A stretch of DNA of 5,248 nucleotides, from the NCBI GenBank assembly GCA_043770215.1, contig JAYVIQ010000161.1:1-5248 (forward strand), written 5' to 3'. The translations under genes were made by a program, and so were the position numbers. Shown here in pieces: positions 1 to 5,248 of this stretch (the first letter of the stretch is position 1; every line of letters begins with the position of its first letter). This stretch comes from JAYVIQ01 sp043770215 (GTDB lineage: Bacteria; Bacteroidota; Bacteroidia; Cytophagales; JAAEPT01). The notes under the pieces were generated by a model. The model was not told the DNA's origin. It made no database searches and saw only the letters and a list, made by a program, of their open reading frames with translations.

Positions 1-18
1 TACCTATTATTTTTTTTG

Positions 19-151
19 CGAAAAGGATCGAAGCGGAGCTCTTTGTTGCTTTTTCAGCAACAAAAGCGAGAGCGTAGAGCCTGACCCGATAGGGTTTCGT
101 CCAAAATCACTACTCAATTCCACTACTGGTACAATAACGGATATTCACATT
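19..151 (-). repeat. Long copy of a structured intergenic repeat, placed at the 3' end of the exported-protein gene
   Basis: Positions 75-151 are the reverse complement of 5071-5147 at 74 of 77 positions with no gaps; the differences are at 100, 113 and 122. Read on the minus strand, the element starts directly after the neighbouring gene's tandem TAA stops (154-156 and 151-153) and continues away from it. Only this copy retains the outer part, 19-74. Visible pairings are ACCC 84-87 with GGGT 92-95 around a GATA loop, CGAAA 19-23 with TTTCG 95-99 closing the whole structure, and a central hairpin at 42-64. The pairings and gene-3' position suggest a transcribed structured RNA or a small non-autonomous repeat family. 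From memory it resembles intergenic repeats seen many times in flavobacterial genomes, possibly the Flavo-1 RNA motif, but I cannot verify that. The left boundary at 19 is inferred from the closing stem. Confidence 0.8.
42..64 (-). other. Perfect 9-bp stem-loop inside the left repeat
   Basis: TTTGTTGCT at 42-50 pairs exactly with AGCAACAAA at 56-64 across a five-base loop (51-55). GCTCT at 38-42 can alternatively pair with AGAGC at 69-73, which would extend the stem past an asymmetric bulge. On the minus strand, the direction of the adjacent gene, no T-tract follows it, so it is not a canonical intrinsic terminator. It may still stabilise the 3' end of the mRNA or be the core of a structured RNA. 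The stem is seen directly; any role is inference. The right-hand repeat copy has lost this hairpin. Confidence 0.6.
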
Positions 152-153
152 TA

Positions 154-2478
154 TTATTCACATATTTCGCAGTAGCTTCTTTTGAGGTACTTATTTTCTA
201 GCAACTGAAATGTGATTCCTCCATTAAAAGCACTATTAAATAAACCACAAAATCTTGTTTTATTTACTACAGAAGCATTAGAAAGGATGGCTCTATAATC
301 TGGTTTTTGGACTACTTTTTCTTCAATAATAGATAAGTTGATGTATAGGAAAAGTAGATCTTCGTGTACTCCACTAATTTTTGTTCTTGGGGCCAATAAA
401 TCTAAAGCTACTTTGTATTGATGGTGTGCGGCCAAAAATTTAGCAATTCTAAAACGTTCTTCATCAGACAATTGTACATTGGGCAATACTTTTATTAATT
501 GTTGTACACTTTCGTTTTTTACATCGAACTTTTGGGCATGAGTATAATATTGGGTTTCTAAAACAAGGTAGTTTAGTCTTAATTTGTTTAGTGCTTGAGT
601 TTCTATTGTTTTATTGGTTAGCAGTTGCTGTTTTAAAATTTTAGGAATATCTCCAGTAAATAAATTTCTCTCCCAATCTAATAATTTTAATGCATAATAA
701 TTAAACTGTATCATGGGGCTAGAGTTGTTTTCTACAATTAAACCAGTTACTTTTTCTAGGGTGTTTAGAAGTTGGGCAGTATCTAGTAAATATTCATTTA
801 TAGCTATTTTAGCCCTTGATTCTGGACTCCATTTTAGTTTTGGCTGTATGTTTGCCGCCAAAAAACGCATAAGTTTTGGATTTTCAGATAAGTAAACATC
901 GTCTATTAATTGGTACTTTTCTGTTCCTTTATTAAAACTAGAATCATTTAGTATTTCTAAAATGGTTTTCTCATCTAGATTTTTAAAAAGCTGTTTACGC
1001 TCTAGTTCTATGTGTATTATTCCTTTTCTATGATTGGCCAAAAGGGCATCTATTTCCTCTATTCTATTAGCGTTTAAATACGCTCTTATTTCATCTTCAC
1101 TTTTTGTAGCCAGATAACCTTTGGAAGTAGTTTGTATATCTGCAAAAAATGCTGTCCAGTTTTCTGCTGTATTTATTTTGGCATTTATAGGGTATGATTG
1201 GTAACTCTGTATAGCATTTACCATACTTAGAGCCCTTTGCTTTTGTAATTCTAGGTTTATTATTTTACTTCCTTCTACAGAAGAATATGCTAAAATATCT
1301 ATGGAAATTATGGTATAATGTGCAAGTTTTAGAGAATCAGCCAAAGGTTTAAGGTCTTGAGCATCAAACGTTGCTTTGCCCTGAGCAAAAGGAATAACAA
1401 AATTCATTTCTTTGTGAATTGTCTCCTCAATTTTGCTCTTACTATGGTTTAAACTCATATCAAAAGGTATTTCTATGGTTTGCCAATCATCAAAAGGAAC
1501 TTGGAAAAATGTCCCATATTGGCATAAAATGTTGTTTTGAATAATTAAGACATTTAGCTCATAGGCTTCATTTTTCCACACCTCCGGAACTTTTCCTAAC
1601 GGCACAAAAACATTACCTTTGTTATTCATTGTTGCTGTCTTTAGCATTTGTTTTAAATATACAGGTTTCAAAAGATAGCCACTACTTATAGGGCTTTGTG
1701 TGTCTATATTAGCATTATCGCAAGGAAATTGGCTTTTTAGCACTATATCCACCGCTACACCATCTAGTTTATTGTAAAACAACTTATGAAACCATTCTTC
1801 GTTGCTAATGGCAAAATATATTTCATCATTTATAATGGTTAGGTCATAAGAAACATCTTTGGGCATAGCATCTATTTTTTTTATGCATTTGTCACATATT
1901 CCTTTTGAATCTTGATCGCTATTTTTTATTTTGTACTGATTACCAGTTGTTTGTAAAGATTTTGTAAAAACCACTTTACTACCCAATACAATTGATAGAT
2001 AAAAAAAGTCTTCTTTGTTATCTGCAAAAATACCTATTTCACAATTAGACTTACTTTTTAGGAAGTTTGCATATTCTTTATTTTTGGCAATAGATACAAA
2101 AATTGCATTTAAGATCTGATTTGCAGAAATTAAATTTCCTTTTTTTAAATCTATTTTACATACTATTTCATTTACAGTGCCATTTTCCACTTCTAAAAAT
2201 TGTTTTCTATCCAACAAAGTTTTCAGGTTTTTAGATTCTTGCAGATGAGATTCCAAATTGTTTTTCAGACAATACAAACCTTGTAGTTCTGCTAATTTTG
2301 TTAATAAGCTGTTCGGTTTTAAAAGAGAAAGTCCTAAAAAGGCTCTATCAGTATTTATTCGAAAAAATAAACTATCCTTTATAGAATCTATCCTTGTATT
2401 TATTGGGTTAGTTACTGATTGCGAAAAAACAAAATGTAAAGAAGTAAGTAAAAATAATATAGTATAGAATAATCTCAT
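154..2478 (-). CDS. Exported protein with divergent CAP/SCP-like and OmpA-like domains, cell-envelope associated
   Basis: A 774-residue protein of unknown specific function. Residues 1-19 form a signal peptide (short basic start, hydrophobic core, likely cleavage at FS/Q), so it is exported. Residues about 30-170 read as a divergent CAP/SCP (PR1-like) domain: an IN..R..LGL..L start at 41-52, KNN..SH at 72-78, NEIV at 103-106 resembling the GEN motif, and FFYLSIVLG at 158-166. The usual second histidine (SPGH region) appears to be Tyr136. Residues about 355-495 resemble the OmpA C-terminal peptidoglycan-binding fold: F..GKATFD at 364-372, AYSSVEGSKIIN at 397-408, Q.QRA at 412-416, and HRKGIIHIELE at 483-492 in the place of the NRRV.I strand. 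Residues about 500-730 look helical and possibly TPR-like (YKVALDLL at 688-695). Two CXXC motifs are at 195-198 and 770-773. The ATG at 2476-2478 is chosen because it immediately precedes the signal peptide. Domain calls rest on reading motifs by eye; the OmpA-like call is firmer than the CAP call. Confidence 0.8.
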   Translation of the reverse strand: MRLFYTILFLLTSLHFVFSQSVTNPINTRIDSIKDSLFFRINTDRAFLGLSLLKPNSLLTKLAELQGLYCLKNNLESHLQESKNLKTLLDRKQFLEVENGTVNEIVCKIDLKKGNLISANQILNAIFVSIAKNKEYANFLKSKSNCEIGIFADNKEDFFYLSIVLGSKVVFTKSLQTTGNQYKIKNSDQDSKGICDKCIKKIDAMPKDVSYDLTIINDEIYFAISNEEWFHKLFYNKLDGVAVDIVLKSQFPCDNANIDTQSPISSGYLLKPVYLKQMLKTATMNNKGNVFVPLGKVPEVWKNEAYELNVLIIQNNILCQYGTFFQVPFDDWQTIEIPFDMSLNHSKSKIEETIHKEMNFVIPFAQGKATFDAQDLKPLADSLKLAHYTIISIDILAYSSVEGSKIINLELQKQRALSMVNAIQSYQSYPINAKINTAENWTAFFADIQTTSKGYLATKSEDEIRAYLNANRIEEIDALLANHRKGIIHIELERKQLFKNLDEKTILEILNDSSFNKGTEKYQLIDDVYLSENPKLMRFLAANIQPKLKWSPESRAKIAINEYLLDTAQLLNTLEKVTGLIVENNSSPMIQFNYYALKLLDWERNLFTGDIPKILKQQLLTNKTIETQALNKLRLNYLVLETQYYTHAQKFDVKNESVQQLIKVLPNVQLSDEERFRIAKFLAAHHQYKVALDLLAPRTKISGVHEDLLFLYINLSIIEEKVVQKPDYRAILSNASVVNKTRFCGLFNSAFNGGITFQLLENKYLKRSYCEICE

Positions 2479-2484
2479 TTAATA

Positions 2485-2515
2485 GTTGGGTATGCTAATA
2501 TAGTTCTTAAATTTA
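2485..2515 (+). promoter_or_regulatory. Candidate Bacteroidetes-type promoter for tilS and the flavoprotein gene
   Basis: GTTG at 2485-2488 is followed after 19 bases by TAAATTTA at 2508-2515, which matches TANNTTTG at all but the last base. The spacing equals the typical value for Bacteroidetes promoters. The tilS ATG at 2523 lies only seven bases beyond the -7 box, so a transcript starting at the usual distance would have almost no leader. This promoter is interleaved with the one on the opposite strand. Confidence 0.4.
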
Positions 2516-2523
2516 CACACAAA
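2495..2523 (-). promoter_or_regulatory. Candidate Bacteroidetes-type promoter for the exported-protein gene
   Basis: On the minus strand TTTG (2523-2520) is followed after 17 bases by TATATTAG (2502-2495). The second box matches the Bacteroidetes -7 consensus TANNTTTG at all but one position, and the spacing is in the usual range. The predicted transcript would have a leader of roughly 10 bases before the ATG at 2478. The -33 box touches the tilS start codon. This is a consensus match in AT-rich DNA, so support is moderate. Confidence 0.4.
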
Positions 2524-3839
2524 TGCTTGAAAAATTTGTAGAAAATATAGAAAGCTTTAAAAAAGAAAATAAAGCTTTAAACGTACTTGTAGCCGTAAGT
2601 GGTGGAGTAGATTCTACAGTTTTGGCACATTTATGCCATAAAGCAGGCATAAACTTTTCTATTGCCCATTGTAATTTTAAATTAAGAAGTACAGAGTCTG
2701 ATGAAGACCAGCGTTTTGTAGAGCAACTGGCAGATGATTTGGGCGTAAGCCTTTTTGTCCAAAGTTTTGATACCCTTAAAGTATCACAAGACAAATCATT
2801 ATCTATACAGCTTACTGCCAGAGAATTGCGCTATGATTGGTTTGAAGAATTGGTAAAAAATAATAATTTTGATTACCTTTTTGCAGCCCATCATTTAAAT
2901 GATAGAGTAGAAACCACCCTCTTCAATTTTTTAAGAGGTGGCGGCATAGCTGGCCTTAGAAGCATTCAGAAAATAAACAATTACATTGCCCGCCCATTAT
3001 TAAATTTTACAAGACAAGACATAGAATTGTATGCTGTAGTGCATAATATTATTTGGAGAGAAGACTCATCTAATGCCAGCAAAAAATACACTAGAAACTA
3101 TATCAGGCATGAAATTATTCCACATTTTGCTGATGTGCATGAACATTGGGAAAAATCTGTAAACAATACCTACAAAAGGCTAGAACAAGCAGAGCAAATC
3201 CTTAAAAACCAGGCACAAGAAATAATCCAAAAACTTTATTTTTATGATAGTATATCCAAAGGGGAGTTTCTGGCATTGGTACAAGAACCCGTTTTATTAG
3301 AAATTTCATTAAAAGAATTGGGTTTTAGATTTGATCAATGTGAGTACTTTATACAAGAGCTTAAACTAAATAAAACGCACATAGAAATAATTGGAGAGAA
3401 CTATAAATTAATTTCTAATAGAGGAGAGATAGAACTTCTAAAACTTGTAGATCCTGAGCAGCTAGACATGTACTTAGAAAAACCTGGAGATGAAGTAGCA
3501 AACTCAAAACTTTGTATTGCAACCTCAATCATTAGGAGAGATGTCTTTCAGTTTGATAAGGACCAACAAAATGCTTATTTCGATTTAGCCTTAATAAAGT
3601 TTCCTATAACCATAAGTTCTTGGAAAAAGGGAGATACATTTGTACCCTTTGGTATGAAAGGCAAAAAAAAGTTGTCAGATTTTTTTATAGATGCAAAAAT
3701 CCCAAGACACTTAAAATATGAAATACCTATTCTAAGAGATGCAAAAGGAGAAATATTATGGATTGCCGGTTATAGACAATCAAACAAATATATTATTAAT
3801 TCAGAAACACAAGACGTATTAATTTTTCATCTTATTTGA
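2523..3839 (+). CDS. tilS: tRNA(Ile)-lysidine synthetase
   Basis: A cytoplasmic, normally essential enzyme that uses ATP and lysine to convert C34 of the CAU-anticodon tRNA-Ile to lysidine, so that this tRNA is charged with isoleucine and reads AUA. The 438-residue length is usual for the family. The N-type ATP-pyrophosphatase P-loop SGGVDS is at 26-31, followed by HCNFKLR at 49-55, AHHLNDRVET at 122-131, the RGGGIAGL segment at 138-145, RPLL at 157-160, DSSN at 181-184 and YTRNYIR at 189-195. The C-terminal TilS domain covers about 365-430 (GDTFVPFGMKGKKKLSDFF, then the KIPR..K..IP segment and IAGYR). The more usual AHH.DD.ET motif has Asn at 126. The ATG at 2523 puts the P-loop at the expected distance from the N terminus; no Shine-Dalgarno sequence is visible, as is normal for Bacteroidetes. 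The gene overlaps the following one by four bases and is divergent from the exported-protein gene. Confidence 0.96.
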   Translation: MLEKFVENIESFKKENKALNVLVAVSGGVDSTVLAHLCHKAGINFSIAHCNFKLRSTESDEDQRFVEQLADDLGVSLFVQSFDTLKVSQDKSLSIQLTARELRYDWFEELVKNNNFDYLFAAHHLNDRVETTLFNFLRGGGIAGLRSIQKINNYIARPLLNFTRQDIELYAVVHNIIWREDSSNASKKYTRNYIRHEIIPHFADVHEHWEKSVNNTYKRLEQAEQILKNQAQEIIQKLYFYDSISKGEFLALVQEPVLLEISLKELGFRFDQCEYFIQELKLNKTHIEIIGENYKLISNRGEIELLKLVDPEQLDMYLEKPGDEVANSKLCIATSIIRRDVFQFDKDQQNAYFDLALIKFPITISSWKKGDTFVPFGMKGKKKLSDFFIDAKIPRHLKYEIPILRDAKGEILWIAGYRQSNKYIINSETQDVLIFHLI

Positions 3840-5062
3840 AAAAAGACAAACCATATGATGTAGTAATTGTAGGCGGAGGCGCCTCTGGGTTTTTCTTGGC
3901 AAATCTTTTGATGGATAAATCACCAGACTTACATGTATTAATTCTTGAAAAAACGGGCAAGACTTTACAAAAGGTGAAAATATCTGGAGGGGGTAGGTGC
4001 AATGTTACTCATAATCAGCCATCGCCAAGCATGTTTTCAAAGAATTACCCAAGAGGAGAAAATTTTTTGAAAAACAAATTCACAATTTTTGGTCAATTAG
4101 AGATGATTAATTGGTTGGAAGAAAAAGGGATACAATTAAAAACGGAAGGGGATAATCGAATGTTCCCACAAAGCAATAGCTCGCAAACTATAGTAGATTG
4201 TTTGTTTTCAGTAACGAACAAAAAAAATTGTAGCTTACAATCTAATTTTTCTATAGACTCCTTTGAGTATGAAAACGGATTTATTGCTTTAACACATAAA
4301 GAAATTACACTAAAAACTAAAAAATTGGTGTTGGCACCTGGGAGCTCAGAGTCACTTTGGAAATTATTAGAAAACAAAGGCATAAATGTTATTTCAAGGG
4401 TTCCATCTCTGTTTTCGTTTAAATTTTTAAATCATCCAATGTTGGATTTGGCAGGCGTTTCTATGCAAAAAGTAAGCATAAGACTGCAAGGTAGTAAACT
4501 TACAAGTACTGGACCATGGTTGGTTACTCACCAAGGAATTAGTGGTCCGGCGGTATTGAAATTATCTGCCTTTGCAGCCAGAAACTTACACGAAACGAAT
4601 TACAATTTTGATTTAGCCATAAATTTTACTAATGCTAAAACATGGGATGAAGTAAATGCAGAAGTACAACAGAACCAAGGAAGTCAAAAACATATTGTGA
4701 ACCAGATAATGTATGATATTCCAAAACGTTTATGGTCTTTCTTGTTGTTACGATCAGGCATAGATGAAGAAAAAAAATGGGTTGATTTAACAAAAAAGGA
4801 AGCAAACAAATTAACAGAAGAACTTTTTCAGGGCATTTACAAAGTAAATGGCAAAAATACGTTTAAAGATGAATTTGTAACAGCTGGCGGTGTAGATTTA
4901 ACAGAAATAGACAGTACAAGTTGTGAACTAAAAAAACTACCAAATGTCTATTGCATAGGCGAATTTTTAAATATTGATGGAGTAACAGGCGGCTTTAATT
5001 TTCAAAATTGCTGGACAACAGGGTACTTAGCAGCACAATCAATTTTGAATAATGGTTTATAA
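3836..5062 (+). CDS. HI0933/YhiN/BaiN-family FAD-dependent oxidoreductase
   Basis: A 408-residue flavoprotein, the usual length for this family of NAD(P)/FAD-dependent oxidoreductases (called YhiN or HI0933-like; BaiN in bile-acid-converting clostridia). The physiological substrate is unknown for most members, and nothing here points to bile acids. Motifs: dinucleotide-binding VVIVGGGASG at 9-18, acidic end of strand 2 at LILEK 35-39, the family signature SGGGRCNVTH at 50-59, EGDNRMFPQS at 104-113, LVLAPGSS at 164-171 (usually ATGG), TGPWLVTHQGISGPAVLKLS at 225-244, and the C-terminal FAD-binding block FVTAGGVDLTEID at 347-359 with GEFLNIDGVTGGFNFQNCWTTGYLA at 375-399. The start is TTG at 3836-3838, overlapping the tilS stop (TTGA). 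No in-frame ATG lies between the upstream in-frame stop at 3797-3799 and the glycine-rich motif; the first internal ATG would remove the FAD-binding loop. Translational coupling to tilS is likely. Probably cytoplasmic, with no signal peptide. Confidence 0.92.
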   Translation: MKKDKPYDVVIVGGGASGFFLANLLMDKSPDLHVLILEKTGKTLQKVKISGGGRCNVTHNQPSPSMFSKNYPRGENFLKNKFTIFGQLEMINWLEEKGIQLKTEGDNRMFPQSNSSQTIVDCLFSVTNKKNCSLQSNFSIDSFEYENGFIALTHKEITLKTKKLVLAPGSSESLWKLLENKGINVISRVPSLFSFKFLNHPMLDLAGVSMQKVSIRLQGSKLTSTGPWLVTHQGISGPAVLKLSAFAARNLHETNYNFDLAINFTNAKTWDEVNAEVQQNQGSQKHIVNQIMYDIPKRLWSFLLLRSGIDEEKKWVDLTKKEANKLTEELFQGIYKVNGKNTFKDEFVTAGGVDLTEIDSTSCELKKLPNVYCIGEFLNIDGVTGGFNFQNCWTTGYLAAQSILNNGL

Positions 5063-5070
5063 AATAAGAT

Positions 5071-5147
5071 AATGTGAATATCCGTTATTGTACCAGTAGA
5101 GGAATTGATTAGTGATTTTGGGCGAAACCCTATCGGGTCAGGCTCTA
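5071..5147 (+). repeat. Truncated inverted copy of the structured repeat, 3' of the flavoprotein gene
   Basis: Matches the reverse complement of 75-151 at 74 of 77 positions without gaps (differences at 5100, 5109 and 5122). It begins eight bases after the flavoprotein stop codon and runs in the gene's sense direction, the same geometry as the left copy relative to its own gene. The small ACCC/GGGT hairpin (5127-5130 with 5135-5138) is kept. Similarity stops abruptly after CTCTA at 5147; the hairpin-bearing outer half seen at 19-74 is absent. The sequence that follows looks like an insertion-sequence end, so the copy was probably interrupted rather than decayed. Confidence 0.85.
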
Positions 5148-5248
5148 GGCCAATGTCGTTAAGTTAAGTATTAAATTCCTTTGGAAGTCATAGCTTTATG
5201 CCTTCTTCTACTTGAAGTTTCGTATCTTTTAAAACTCCGATTGGGTCG
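5148..5248 (-). mobile_element. Probable terminal part of an insertion sequence, cut by the window edge
   Basis: The repeat ends at 5147 and unrelated sequence begins, starting GGCCAATGTCGTTAAGTTAA. From memory this resembles the terminal inverted repeats of Bacteroidetes IS4-type elements, which I could not verify. A basic C-terminal coding stretch, typical of a transposase, ends at 5171, just inside this terminus and pointing at it, which is the normal arrangement for an insertion sequence. The exact boundary may differ by a few bases because a target-site duplication cannot be seen without the other end. Confidence 0.55.
5171..5248 (-). CDS. C-terminal fragment of a probable transposase (partial, continues past the window)
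   Basis: The minus strand is open from the window edge to a TAA at 5173-5171, giving 25 residues that begin RPNRSFKRY and include the run SSRRRHKAM. The tail is very basic (about nine Arg/Lys/His in 25 residues), as is common for the C terminus of DDE transposases. It stops about 23 bases before the apparent junction with the interrupted repeat. The fragment is too short for a family assignment; IS4-type is suggested only by the look of the element's terminus. It could also be a chance open stretch, but its position next to a sharp breakpoint makes a transposase more likely. Confidence 0.5.
   Translation of the reverse strand, partial: RPNRSFKRYETSSRRRHKAMTSKGI

Noticed and set aside
42..64. 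Intrinsic terminator of the exported-protein gene
   Set aside because: The stem is good, but no T-tract follows it on the minus strand. The T-run at 11-17 is on the plus strand and has no upstream hairpin within the window.
108..127. Tandem CACTACT words (108-114 and 121-127) as operator half-sites
   Set aside because: The 7-bp direct repeat lies 3' of a gene, within the repeat element, and the second word is altered in the other copy (5100). A regulatory role has no support.
713..895. Short plus-strand open frame
   Set aside because: It lies entirely antisense to the well-supported exported-protein gene and has no recognisable motif.
2258..2467. Short plus-strand open frame
   Set aside because: Antisense to the start of the exported-protein gene, including its signal peptide; no independent support.
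2513..2794. Minus-strand open frame over the start of tilS
   Set aside because: Antisense shadow of the conserved P-loop region of tilS.
4093..4383. Minus-strand open frame within the flavoprotein gene
   Set aside because: Antisense shadow of the conserved flavoprotein; no motif or start signal.
75..5147. The inverted repeats as the ends of a composite or unit transposon carrying tilS
   Set aside because: No transposase or recombinase lies between them, the cargo includes a normally essential housekeeping gene, and each repeat has a fixed relation to a gene 3' end. A dispersed repeat family fits better.
1..5248. CRISPR array, tRNA, rRNA, riboswitch or phage gene
   Set aside because: No regularly spaced repeats, cloverleaf-like sequence, ribosomal RNA segment or phage-like protein was seen on either strand.

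Overview
The window is strongly AT-rich. It lacks recognisable Shine-Dalgarno sequences, has promoter-like boxes of the Bacteroidetes type (TTTG / TANNTTTG), and encodes a secreted OmpA-like protein of a style common in that phylum. I read it as chromosomal DNA of a member of the Bacteroidetes (Bacteroidota), probably a flavobacterium or a relative. No taxonomic marker gene is present, so this is inference.

Layout: 1-153 is intergenic and holds an elaborate, hairpin-rich repeat. A 774-residue exported protein is encoded on the minus strand (154-2478), with a divergent CAP/SCP-like domain, an OmpA-like domain and a helical C-terminal half. A 44-bp divergent intergenic region (2479-2522) seems to carry two interleaved promoters. 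On the plus strand follow tilS (tRNA-Ile lysidine synthetase, 2523-3839) and, overlapping it by 4 bp with a TTG start, a flavoprotein of the HI0933/YhiN/BaiN family (3836-5062). The right end (5063-5248) holds a second, inverted copy of the repeat. That copy is cut off abruptly at about 5148 by what looks like the end of an insertion sequence, including the last 25 codons of a probable transposase on the minus strand.

The tilS-flavoprotein pair is a tight two-gene operon. TilS is a housekeeping enzyme needed to decode AUA; the flavoprotein is a conserved oxidoreductase of uncertain substrate. The divergent exported protein is probably tied to the envelope and has no obvious functional link to them.

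The most notable structure is the pair of 77-bp inverted repeats (75-151 and 5071-5147; 74 of 77 positions identical, no gaps) that bracket the three genes. Each copy begins just past the stop codon of the adjacent gene (151 against a stop at 154; 5071 against a stop ending at 5062) and runs away from it in the gene's sense direction. This suggests a dispersed gene-3'-end element that may be transcribed as a structured RNA, rather than the ends of a transposon. The left copy is longer (to about position 19) and folds into several hairpins; the right copy has lost that part to the insertion sequence.
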